Source of the DNA: Pararhodobacter aggregans
GTDB taxonomy: Bacteria; Pseudomonadota; Alphaproteobacteria; Rhodobacterales; Rhodobacteraceae
NCBI RefSeq assembly: GCF_003075525.1
Contig: NZ_QDDR01000001.1
Location: 310,001 to 374,000 of the forward strand
Direction: 5' to 3'
Length of the DNA stretch: 64,000 nt
The position numbers were made by a program, and so were the translations under genes. Positions within the stretch are counted from its first letter, which is position 1; each line of letters starts with the position of its first letter. Below the pieces are notes generated by a model. It was not told where the DNA came from. It made no database searches and saw only the letters and a program-made list of their open reading frames with translations. Of the stretch, positions 43,771-50,978 are shown in pieces.

Positions 43771-44270
43771 CGCAGATTGCCCTTCATGACGCGCATCACC
43801 CGCAGGAAGGCTTCCAGATCCTCGGGCTCGACCCCCTGGATCAGCGCACGCTCGCGCTCCAGCGCGATGGCGAGGATCTCGTCATGCAGGGCATAGCCCT
43901 TGTCGTTCAGCGCGTAGGTCTTGCGCCGCGCGTCCTGTTCCGAGGCCTCGTGGTCCAGAAACCCGGTTTCGACCAGCTTGACCAGCGAGCGGCTGGTCGC
44001 GCCCTTGTCCAGCTGCACCACGGTGCAGATGCGCGACGCCGGGATCCAGGGCTCGATGGCCAGCATCGAGATCACCCGCCAGTCGACGATGCCGATCCCG
44101 AAGCGGTCCAGATAGATTTGCGAGGCGCCGCGCGACATCGCATTGCTGACCGAGGACAGGAAATAGGGGACATAGGTGTCGATATCGACGATCGCCCGAC
44201 CGTCCCGCAGCTTGGTCGGGCGCGAGAGACGCGCATCGGGGCACAGGCGGGCCGGGTCTTTGTCGGTCAC
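43758..44270 (-). CDS. MarR-family regulator
   Basis: 170 aa. Winged helix: DWRVISMLAIEPWIPASRICTVVQLDKGATSRSLVKLVETGFLDHEASEQDARRKTYALNDKG, the classic MarR core, preceded by a dimerisation region and a long N-terminal tail. It lies between the O-demethylase operon and the Liv transporter operon. Four similar GTTGAC-type palindromes stand upstream of those two operons, so it is a good candidate for their common aromatic-acid-responsive repressor. It sits upstream-distal to livF by 15 bases in the same direction, so it may be read through from the liv operon. Confidence 0.9.
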   Translation of the reverse strand: MTDKDPARLCPDARLSRPTKLRDGRAIVDIDTYVPYFLSSVSNAMSRGASQIYLDRFGIGIVDWRVISMLAIEPWIPASRICTVVQLDKGATSRSLVKLVETGFLDHEASEQDARRKTYALNDKGYALHDEILAIALERERALIQGVEPEDLEAFLRVMRVMKGNLRYVE

Positions 44271-44285
44271 GTCAAATCCAGAGGC

Positions 44286-45005
44286 TCAGGGTGGCGGGGC
44301 GGCGAGGCCCACGCCTACATGGCGCTCCAGGATCGAGGGGTCAAGCCGCAAGGTTTCGGCGGGCCCTGCGTGGACGATTGACCCGGCGTCGAGGATCAGC
44401 ACCTGTTCGGCAAAGCTGAGCGCGAGGTCGGTGTGTTGTTCGACCAGAACAATCGTGTGCCGCCCGTCGGCGGCCAGCGCCTCGAACGTCTCCATCAGCA
44501 TGTCGCAGATGACCGGCGCCAGCCCCTCCAGCGGCTCGTCCAGCATCAGCAATTCCGGCCGTCCCATCAGCGTGCGGGCGATGGACAGCATCTGTTGCTC
44601 GCCGCCCGACAACTGCCCGCCGCCGTTGCGCCGGCGTTCCTTCAGCCGGGGGAAGAGGGCATAGGCCTCGTCAAGGCTGGCGTCGCCGCGCATCCCGGCG
44701 ATCAGGTTTTCCTCGACGCTGAGCGAGGGGAAGATGTCGCGCGTCTGCGGCACAAGGCCCAGACCCAGCGCCGAGCGGCGGTGCGGCGCCAGCCCGTGCA
44801 GGTCGTGGCCACGGTAGCGGACCTTTCCGCCATGCTGCCGCGTCAGCCCCATGATCGAGGCCAGCAGCGTCGTCTTGCCCACCCCGTTGCGGCCGATCAC
44901 CGCCAGCCGCTGCCCTTTGGGCACCGACAGGCTGATCCCCTGCAGGACCGTCGTGTCGCCATAGCCCGCGACCAGCCCCTCCAGTTCCAGCACCGCCTCA
45001 GGCAT
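44286..45005 (-). CDS. livF: Branched-chain/aromatic acid ABC transporter ATP-binding protein (LivF)
   Basis: 239 aa. Walker A GRNGVGKTTLL, signature LSGGEQQMLSIARTL, Walker B LLMLDEPLEGLAP and a downstream VEQH switch. LivF type by length and IMGL spacing. It overlaps livG by eight bases and is the last transporter gene before the MarR gene. Confidence 0.93.
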   Translation of the reverse strand: MPEAVLELEGLVAGYGDTTVLQGISLSVPKGQRLAVIGRNGVGKTTLLASIMGLTRQHGGKVRYRGHDLHGLAPHRRSALGLGLVPQTRDIFPSLSVEENLIAGMRGDASLDEAYALFPRLKERRRNGGGQLSGGEQQMLSIARTLMGRPELLMLDEPLEGLAPVICDMLMETFEALAADGRHTIVLVEQHTDLALSFAEQVLILDAGSIVHAGPAETLRLDPSILERHVGVGLAAPPP

Positions 45006-45744
45006 GATGCGCCCCCAGATAGAGGTCGCGCACTCGCGTATCGGCGGCGATCTCGGCCGGGGTGCCCTGTGTCAGGATCGCGCCCTGCACCAGCACGATG
45101 ATCGACCGGGCGACCTTGAAGACCAGTTTCATGTCATGCTCGATGATGAGGACCGCCAGATCCTTGGGCAGCGCCTCGATGGCGTCGGTGATCAGTGGGC
45201 TGTCGGACGAGGGCACGCCCGCCGCGGGTTCGTCCAGGATCAGCACGCGCGGTTTCAGCGCCAGCGTCATCGCCATCTCCACCAGCCGCTGCTGGCCATA
45301 GGCGAGGTCGGCGACCGGCTTGTCGGCGAGCGGCACCAGCCGGAAGGCGGCCAGCTGCGCCTCGATCTCGGCCTCGACCCCCGGGTCGCGGTCGGCGCGG
45401 TGCCAGAACCTCAGCGCCCGGCCCTCGCGTTCCAGCAGCGCAAGGCGGATGTTCTCGCGCACCGTCAGCTGGCGGAAAAGGGTGGTGATCTGGAAGGTCT
45501 TGGCGATGCCGGCCTTGACCCGTTGCGCCTCGCCCAGCCGCCTGATGTCGCGCCCGTCCAGCGTGATTTCCCCGGACGAGGGTTTCAGGATCCCGGTGAT
45601 AAGGTTCGAAAACGTGGTTTTGCCCGCGCCGTTCGGCCCGATCAGCGCCGTCCGGTCGCCGGGCTGCAACGACAGGGTGATATCGCGGGCCACGACCAGC
45701 CCGCCGAAGGCCTTGTTCAGGCCCGTGACCTGCAAGCCTTTCAT
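44998..45744 (-). CDS. livG: Branched-chain/aromatic acid ABC transporter ATP-binding protein (LivG)
   Basis: 248 aa from ATG 45744, which overlaps the livM stop by four bases; the frame stays open upstream but that sequence is antisense-like. Walker A GPNGAGKTTFSN, LAYGQQRLVEMAMTL as the LivG-type signature, and VLILDEPAAG as Walker B. Usual LivG proteins continue AGLNP after Walker B; here it is AGVPSSDSP, a divergent D-loop. Confidence 0.92.
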   Translation of the reverse strand: MKGLQVTGLNKAFGGLVVARDITLSLQPGDRTALIGPNGAGKTTFSNLITGILKPSSGEITLDGRDIRRLGEAQRVKAGIAKTFQITTLFRQLTVRENIRLALLEREGRALRFWHRADRDPGVEAEIEAQLAAFRLVPLADKPVADLAYGQQRLVEMAMTLALKPRVLILDEPAAGVPSSDSPLITDAIEALPKDLAVLIIEHDMKLVFKVARSIIVLVQGAILTQGTPAEIAADTRVRDLYLGAHHA

Positions 45745-46691
45745 CGCGCACCCCCGATCAGCCGTTGCAGGGCCGGCGGCAGCGACAGCAGGCCCTTGGG
45801 CAGGAAGAACACCACCAGCAGCACCATCAGCCCGATCAGGAACAGCCAGTTGATCGGATCGACCGAGGCGGCGAGGTGATGGACCACCATGAAGATCAGG
45901 ACCCCCAGAATGGCCCCGTAAAGCCGCCCGGCGCCGCCGAGGATCAGCATGATGACCGCCTCGGCGCTGAGCGTGAAGCTGAACACCTCCAGACTGACCA
46001 GCTGGGTGATCTGCGCGGCGAGCGCGCCCGCGATCCCGGCAATCGCCCCGCCGATGGTATAAAGGATCAGCCGCCGCTGATAGACCGGCGCGCCGATGGC
46101 CCGCATCCGGGCCGGGCTTTCGTGGATGCCGCGCGCCATCAGGCCGAGGGGCGAGGCTTTCAGCCCCTTCAGCGCGAAAAGCACGACGAAGAGCACCACG
46201 ACGCAATAGATATAGCCCGTCTGACCGATGAAATCGAAGCGCCATTGCCCCAGGATCGGCCCCATGCGGATGCCGCGCATCCCGTCGGCGCCGCCGGTCC
46301 AGTCGCGGGCGCGGTTGGCGATCTCGGCCAGGACCTGCGCCACGGCGATGGAGAGCATGATGAGCGTGAGCCCCCCGGCCCGCATCAGCAAAAGGCCCGA
46401 CATGAGCGCGATGACCGCCCCCGCCGCCATGCCCGCGAGCAGCCCCAGCAGCGGATCGTTCGAGACATGCACCGCGAAAAGCCCCGCCGCATAGGCCCCG
46501 GTTCCGTACATCGCCGCCTGTCCCAGCGTGACGATGCCGCCCAGCCCCAGGATCAGGTCGATGGACAGGACGAAGATCATCATGATGACGATCCGCGTCA
46601 GGAACGCGAGGTCATAGGGGAAGGCGAAGAAAGCCCCGACCGCCAGCGCGATCAGCAGCGTGTCGGGGATGAACGAACGCAGCATCTTCAT
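45741..46691 (-). CDS. livM: Branched-chain/aromatic acid ABC transporter permease (LivM)
   Basis: 316 aa, about eight to ten helices. LDLILGLGGIVTLGQAAMYGTGAYAAGL is the LivM start; KASPLGLMARGIHESPARMRAIG holds the EAA-like loop. It overlaps livH by four bases and livG by four bases. Confidence 0.93.
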   Translation of the reverse strand: MKMLRSFIPDTLLIALAVGAFFAFPYDLAFLTRIVIMMIFVLSIDLILGLGGIVTLGQAAMYGTGAYAAGLFAVHVSNDPLLGLLAGMAAGAVIALMSGLLLMRAGGLTLIMLSIAVAQVLAEIANRARDWTGGADGMRGIRMGPILGQWRFDFIGQTGYIYCVVVLFVVLFALKGLKASPLGLMARGIHESPARMRAIGAPVYQRRLILYTIGGAIAGIAGALAAQITQLVSLEVFSFTLSAEAVIMLILGGAGRLYGAILGVLIFMVVHHLAASVDPINWLFLIGLMVLLVVFFLPKGLLSLPPALQRLIGGAR

Positions 46692-47551
46692 GCCCGGCCC
46701 TTTCCCAAAAGGCCCTGCGGGCGCAGCGTGAGGAGCACCGCCATGGTGACGAAGAAAACGATGGTGCCGTATTCCGGCGCCAGATAGCGCGACGCGGTAT
46801 CCAGTGTGCCAAGCCCCAGCGCCGCCACGAACGAGCCGGTGATCGACCCCATGCCGCCCACGGCGACGACGACGAGGAACAGGACCATGTAGCGCAGGGG
46901 GTAATAGGCCTCGATGGGCAGCAGTTCGGCGCCGAGGATGCCGCCCAGCGCCGCCAGCCCCGCCCCCAGCATGAAGGTCAGCGCGAAGATGCGGCCGGTG
47001 TTGATGCCCAGCGTCGCCGCCGTCGCCCGGTGATCGACCGCCGCGCGCAGGCGGATGCCGAAGCGGGTGCGCTCGATCAGAAGGTACAGGAACAGCGTCA
47101 CCAGCAGCCCCGCCACGATCACCGCCACCCGGTGATAGGGCAGGGTGCGGAAGCCGAGGTCCAGCGAGCCGCGCAACCCCTCGGGCGTGGGGATCGGCAA
47201 CAGGGTCGAGCCGAGCGTGTAATTCACCGTGGCGATGATCATGAAGGCGATCCCGATGGTGGCCAGCACCTGCTGCAACTCGCCCATCCGGTAGATCCTT
47301 GCGTAGAGCCCGCGCTCCATCGGCAGGGCGATCAGCATGGTGCCCAGCACCGCCAGCCCCATCCCGGCCCAGTAATTGACGCCATGGGTCACCAGCGCAT
47401 GGGCCAGCGCGCCGCCGATCAGGGCGAAGCCGCCATGGGCGAGGTTGATCACCCGCATCAGCCCCATCGTCACCGACAGGCCGACCGAGATCATGAACAG
47501 GATCATCCCGTAGGCGATGCCGTCCACCAGGATGGAAAGAAGCGTGGTCAT
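46688..47551 (-). CDS. livH: Branched-chain/aromatic acid ABC transporter permease (LivH)
   Basis: 287 aa, eight helices. It begins ILVDGIAYGMILFMISVGLSVTMGLMRVINLAHGGFALIGG, the LivH signature; FGIRLRAAVDHRATAATLGIN is the coupling loop. It is separated from the binding-protein gene by a hairpin at 47576. Confidence 0.93.
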   Translation of the reverse strand: MTTLLSILVDGIAYGMILFMISVGLSVTMGLMRVINLAHGGFALIGGALAHALVTHGVNYWAGMGLAVLGTMLIALPMERGLYARIYRMGELQQVLATIGIAFMIIATVNYTLGSTLLPIPTPEGLRGSLDLGFRTLPYHRVAVIVAGLLVTLFLYLLIERTRFGIRLRAAVDHRATAATLGINTGRIFALTFMLGAGLAALGGILGAELLPIEAYYPLRYMVLFLVVVAVGGMGSITGSFVAALGLGTLDTASRYLAPEYGTIVFFVTMAVLLTLRPQGLLGKGRA

Positions 47552-47575
47552 GGGGGAATGCCGGGCTCAGAGAGG

Positions 47576-47600
47576 GGGCCGCCCGGGATCCGGGCGGCCC
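47576..47600 (-). terminator. Hairpin between livK-like and livH genes
   Basis: GGGCCGCCCG and CGGGCGGCCC form a perfect ten-base stem with a five-base loop, six bases after the binding-protein stop. Without a U-tract on the minus strand, it probably gives more binding-protein than permease message. Confidence 0.6.
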
Positions 47601-47606
47601 TTTGGC

Positions 47607-48773
47607 TTATTGCGAGAGGCCGAGATCCGGCACCGCCTCGATGGTGTCGATCTCGCGGTTGATGAGGCGCCCTTCGGCGTCGCGGTCCACCATGCGGATA
47701 TAGACGTTCTGCGTGATATGCCGGGTGGCCGGGTCGATGGAGACCGGGCCGCGCGGGCTTTCCCAGGCATGGCCCATTGCCGCCTGCATCGCCGCCGGAC
47801 CGTCCGAGCCCGCGACCTCGACCATGTGGTAGATCAGCGCCGCGCCGTCATAGGCCCCGACCGAGGCCAGGTTCGCCACGCTGCCCGGGAACATCTCGGC
47901 CAGGCGGGCGGTGAAGGCGTGGTTCATCTCCGACTCGTGGGCGGCGGAGTAGTGATAGGCCGTGTGCAGGCCCATGGCAGGCTCGCCCAGCGCCTCCAGC
48001 GTCGTCTCGTCGGTCTCGCCGGTGCCGAGGAAGGTGATCCCCGCCTCGCGCAGGCCGTTCTCGTTATAGGCGCGGGTGAAGGCATAGGTGGGCGGACCCG
48101 CGGGCAGGAAGCCGAAGACCGCGGCCGGCGCCTGATCGCGCACGCGCTGCATGAAGGGGGCGAAATCGGTGGTCTGGATCGGCATGCGGATCGCATCCAG
48201 CACCGTGCCGCCGCCCGCCTCGAAGGCCGAGCGGAAGGCGTTCTCGGCGTCGATGCCGGGGCCGTAGTCGGTGACGGCCGTGACCGCCGTGGTGATCCCC
48301 TGCGCCAGCGCCCAATCGGCCATCGGCACCGTCACCTGCCACAGCGTGAAGCCGGTACGCAGGAAATAGTCGGATTGCGTGGTTATCATCGAGGTGGCGG
48401 CGTTCATGATAACGGTCGGGGTTTCCGACTGCGTGGCCAGTTCGGCGACCGCCAGGGCGTTGGGCGTGAAGACCAGCCCGCTGAGGTAATCGACGCCCTC
48501 GCGGATCAGCAGCTCCTGCGCCAGCGCGCGGGTCTGGTCCGGGTTCACCCCGCCGGTGTCGCGGTAGAGGAATTCGATGCTGTGGCCGCCGATCTCGGTG
48601 CCGTGCTCGGCCTGATAGACCTCGATGGCCTGCTGGAACTGCTGGCCCCAGATGGCGAAGGGGCCCGAGAAGGGCGCGATCACGCCCACGCGGATGGTAT
48701 CAGCCTGCGCCGCACCTGCCAGAAGGCAAGCCGCTACCGTCACGGCAAGCTGCCGTTTCGTGATGAATGTCAT
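47607..48773 (-). CDS. Liv-type ABC transporter substrate-binding protein
   Basis: 388 aa from ATG 48773 (GGGAGGACATC upstream), with a signal peptide ending near AGAAQA. Family-1 type II solute-binding fold: TIRVGVIAPFSGPFAIWGQQFQQAIEVY, then VDYLSGLVFTPNALAVAELA and AVTAVTDYGPGIDAENAFRSAFEAGG. Many relatives bind aromatic acids rather than leucine. It is the first gene of the transporter operon and has two GTTG/CAAC operators in its promoter gap. Confidence 0.92.
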   Translation of the reverse strand: MTFITKRQLAVTVAACLLAGAAQADTIRVGVIAPFSGPFAIWGQQFQQAIEVYQAEHGTEIGGHSIEFLYRDTGGVNPDQTRALAQELLIREGVDYLSGLVFTPNALAVAELATQSETPTVIMNAATSMITTQSDYFLRTGFTLWQVTVPMADWALAQGITTAVTAVTDYGPGIDAENAFRSAFEAGGGTVLDAIRMPIQTTDFAPFMQRVRDQAPAAVFGFLPAGPPTYAFTRAYNENGLREAGITFLGTGETDETTLEALGEPAMGLHTAYHYSAAHESEMNHAFTARLAEMFPGSVANLASVGAYDGAALIYHMVEVAGSDGPAAMQAAMGHAWESPRGPVSIDPATRHITQNVYIRMVDRDAEGRLINREIDTIEAVPDLGLSQ

Positions 48774-48827
48774 GATGTCCTCCCAGGTGGCGGGACGGGC
48801 CCGCACCCGGGAAGCATGACCGATTGT

Positions 48828-48841
48828 GTTGTTTTGTCAAC
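48828..48841. promoter_or_regulatory. MarR operator candidate C upstream of the Liv operon
   Basis: GTTGTTTTGTCAAC; on the minus strand GTTGACAAAACAAC, differing by one base from candidate A before the ligM-like gene. It is 55 bases before the binding-protein start. Confidence 0.65.
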
Positions 48842-48860
48842 TCGTGAATCGCCCGTCTCT

Positions 48861-48874
48861 GTTGACTTTGCAAC
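48861..48874. promoter_or_regulatory. MarR operator candidate D upstream of the Liv operon
   Basis: GTTGACTTTGCAAC, 33 bases from candidate C. Same GTTG/CAAC arms, 11 of 14 bases as in candidate B. Confidence 0.55.
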
Positions 48875-48908
48875 GCAGGGGGCGGGCCCGGGCGTTCAGC
48901 CGGGGGGC

Positions 48909-49295
48909 TCAGATCGCCGCGACGACATCCGCCAGCATGGTACGAACCTGCGCCGCCACGCCGGGCAGCGCCGGGTTGTCGATGGCCTGCATCGAGGCGA
49001 CCGGGTCGATGGCAGAAACCTCGACCCCGCCGTCGACCTCGCGCAGGATGAGGTTGCAGGGCAGCATGGCGCCGACCTTGGGTTCCATGCCGATGGCCTC
49101 CCAGGCCATGGCGGGATTGCAGGCGCCGAGGATGCGGTAGGCGGGCATGTCGCGGTCGAGCTTCTTCTTCATCGTCGCCTGTACGTCGATCTCGGTCAGC
49201 ACGCCGAAACCGCCGGCTTGCAGCGCGGCGCGGGTGCGGGTGTCGATCTCGGCGAAACTGGCGCCGGGGAAGTGACGGTCGATTGTATAGGGCAT
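48909..49295 (-). CDS. DUF302-domain protein
   Basis: 128 aa from ATG 49295 (GGAGG upstream). DUF302 pattern: YTIDRHFPGASFAEIDTRTRAALQAGGFGVLTEIDVQATMKKKL, then YRILGACNPAMAWEAIGMEPKVGAMLPCNLILRE with the conserved cysteines in GACNP and LPCN. Structure is known for relatives, function is not; heme or redox roles have been suggested for some. It has its own promoter region and reads out of the space between the Liv operon and the secreted-protein gene. Confidence 0.88.
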   Translation of the reverse strand: MPYTIDRHFPGASFAEIDTRTRAALQAGGFGVLTEIDVQATMKKKLDRDMPAYRILGACNPAMAWEAIGMEPKVGAMLPCNLILREVDGGVEVSAIDPVASMQAIDNPALPGVAAQVRTMLADVVAAI

Positions 49296-49378
49296 GGCGG
49301 CCTCCGTTCTTGCCCCTGTCAGATGGGAGCCGGGGCAGGGGCCTTGCAAGAGGATGTATTCAATTTATTAAATATGAA

Positions 49379-49405
49379 GCCGCCGCACGGGACCCGCGCG
49401 GCGGC
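49379..49405 (-). terminator. Hairpin downstream of the small secreted protein gene
   Basis: GCCGCCGC and GCGGCGGC form a perfect eight-base stem; the minus strand continues into AT-rich sequence TTCATATTTAATAAATTG, which could also be the promoter of the DUF302 gene. Confidence 0.45.
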
Positions 49406-49453
49406 CTTGTCTCTCGGCGCGGGCCCCTCAAGAGGGGCGCCGCCGGGCAGGGA

Positions 49454-49777
49454 TCACTCTTCGTGGATCGAGTAATCGGTCGCCGTGCAGGCGTTGATCG
49501 AATCCTCGAATTCCTCTTCGTCGTCGAACACCGCCTTGATGTCCCAGTCGCATTCGTCGCCGGTCAGGGTGACGGTGCCGGTCTCGCCGGCCTCGACCAC
49601 GCCGTCGCCGAGGATGTCGTCACCCCATTCGTCCGAGGACGAGGGCGAGACGTAGAGATACATGATCGTCCGCTCGGTCGCGTTGGTGAACGAGAAGCTG
49701 ATATCCGCGGCAGCGGGCAGCGCGACGAGCACCGTGGCCGCAGCCAGGGCGAGCGAACGCAGGGCGTTCAGGGTCAT
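49454..49777 (-). CDS. Small secreted acidic protein of unknown function
   Basis: 107 aa with a clear signal peptide (LALAAATVLVALPAAAD). The mature part is short, beta-rich and strongly acidic: FSFTNATERTIMYLYVSPSSSDEWGDDILGD, then CDWDIKAVFDDEEEFEDSINAC. Two cysteines (in DECDW and NACTA) could form a disulfide in the periplasm. I do not recognise a named family. On the minus strand TATGAT (49813-49818) is a fair -10 box. The start has AGG upstream. Confidence 0.7.
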   Translation of the reverse strand: MTLNALRSLALAAATVLVALPAAADISFSFTNATERTIMYLYVSPSSSDEWGDDILGDGVVEAGETGTVTLTGDECDWDIKAVFDDEEEFEDSINACTATDYSIHEE

Positions 49778-50099
49778 GATTAACCTGTTGGAAAAGGGTT
49801 GAAAGTAGCGCCATCATACGGAGCCCGGAGGGCCCCGAGAAGGGGGAATCTGAGCCCCTGTCAAGAAACCGGCGGCGCCTTCCGGGGCAGTCCGGCGTAT
49901 TTCTTCCGTGCATTAACAAGGCCTAACGCTGCGGGGGCAGGAAATCGGCAAGGCGGCCCTCGCAATCCGGCCGCGCGAGGGTCATATTGACAGGGCATTC
50001 GTCTATTTTCGGACCTGTTCCTTCCGGCTCAGCCTTCGATCTGCAGCTTTGCCGGGCTACCGCGCTGTGCGGGTGGCATATGACAGAAGGAATATCACG
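49778..50099. other. 322-base divergent promoter gap between secreted-protein and cold-shock genes
   Basis: Contains TATGAT (minus strand, 49813-49818) for the secreted-protein gene and TTGACA (plus, 49987-49992), a perfect -35 consensus for the cold-shock gene although no good -10 box lies 17 bases further on. That leaves a leader of up to about 80 bases or more before the cold-shock start, as is usual for csp mRNAs. I see no gene in it. Confidence 0.4.
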
Positions 50100-50306
50100 A
50101 TGGCCAAGGGCACCGTGAAATGGTTCAATTCGAGCAAAGGTTTCGGTTTCATCGCCCCCGAGGGTGGCTCGCAGGATGTCTTCGTGCATGCTTCGGCGCT
50201 TGAACGGGCGGGGATCCATCGCCTCGACGACGGCCAGGCCGTGACGTTCGAGCTGGAAACCGACCGCAACGGTCGTTCGTCGGCGACGAGCCTCGCGCTC
50301 GTCTGA
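50100..50306 (+). CDS. Cold-shock protein (CspA family)
   Basis: 68 aa from ATG 50100 (AAGGA eight bases upstream). Complete [23 protein letters not shown] with RNP1 KGFGFI, then [17 protein letters not shown] with RNP2 VFVH. It binds single-stranded RNA/DNA and acts as an RNA chaperone. The next 450 bases on the same strand hold two short genes that may form an operon with it. Confidence 0.95.
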   Translation: MAKGTVKWFNSSKGFGFIAPEGGSQDVFVHASALERAGIHRLDDGQAVTFELETDRNGRSSATSLALV

Positions 50307-50565
50307 GGTCGACGCGATCTGATGACGGGAAGCGTTCGGTCCCTCGACGGCCGCTTCTCTGCCGATCGTCCGTTCTGCGCCAATAGCGGACGGGCGATCG
50401 GTAACATCTTGCCGGACCTGCCGATCGCTGCCCGTTCCGGGCCGATCGTCACGTCTCCGGCCCCCGCGGCGAGCCGGGCCCGGCATTGGGCCGATGTGGT
50501 TCCGTCCTGACGTGGTTCCGCCCTGACGGGCGGGCCCCAGAAGCGACCGGAGACAAGGAGTCCCC

Positions 50566-50742
50566 ATGACCGACAAGCAACGCCGCACGACCTCTGCCCC
50601 CACGATGCCCGCCCCCGCGATCCCGGCCACTGGGCTCTCCTGGCGCGATTTCTTCGTGCGCCTGGGCGAGGGCAGCCTGCCGAGCGCCGCCAACGCCTCG
50701 GCGACCCGGGGCACGGTTGCGCCCGAACCCGCAGACAGCTGA
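50566..50742 (+). CDS. Small protein, 58 aa, downstream of the cold-shock gene
   Basis: ATG 50566 is preceded by AAGGAG at ideal distance. The product starts MTDKQRRTTSAPTMPAPAIP, has a short likely helix LSWRDFFVRLGEGSLP near residues 24-39 and a disordered tail. No signal peptide or membrane segment. The good ribosome site and codon use argue that it is real. The 259 bases between it and the cold-shock gene hold repeated GATCG-rich sequence and no convincing gene. Family unknown. Confidence 0.6.
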   Translation: MTDKQRRTTSAPTMPAPAIPATGLSWRDFFVRLGEGSLPSAANASATRGTVAPEPADS

Positions 50743-50783
50743 TCTGTCGCCGACCAACCATCACTGCCAATGGGAGCGCCCGC

Positions 50784-50954
50784 GTGGGATATTCGACGCC
50801 GAAGAAACAACTCGACCTGAAAGAATTCCTCAGCCATCCGGGAAAGAAGAACACCCGCCAGCCGTTCAATTTCCGGTCGGCCCAGAGCGCCAAGGCCGAG
50901 GAGGCCGAGGAAGCCACCCCCGCCGGGGCCGAGGCCCCCGCTAAGGGCGACTGA
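50784..50954 (+). CDS. Small basic-acidic protein, 56 aa, downstream of the cold-shock gene
   Basis: GTG 50784 has GGGAG eight bases upstream. The product begins GYSTPKKQLDLKEFLSHPGK, a Lys-rich part that may form a short helix, then QPFNFRSAQSAKAEEAEEA and an Ala/Pro/Glu-rich tail. Charge changes from basic to acidic along its length. It lies 41 bases after the preceding small gene, in the same direction. Family unknown; the charge pattern suggests nucleic-acid or ribosome contact but this is inference. Confidence 0.55.
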   Translation: MGYSTPKKQLDLKEFLSHPGKKNTRQPFNFRSAQSAKAEEAEEATPAGAEAPAKGD

Positions 50955-50978
50955 CCCCGGCCCGGGGGGATTGCCCTC

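Noticed and set aside
50322-50510. Possible 62-aa gene between csp and the small genes
   Set aside because: No ribosome site and no coding-like pattern; the repeated GATCG-rich sequence explains the open frame.
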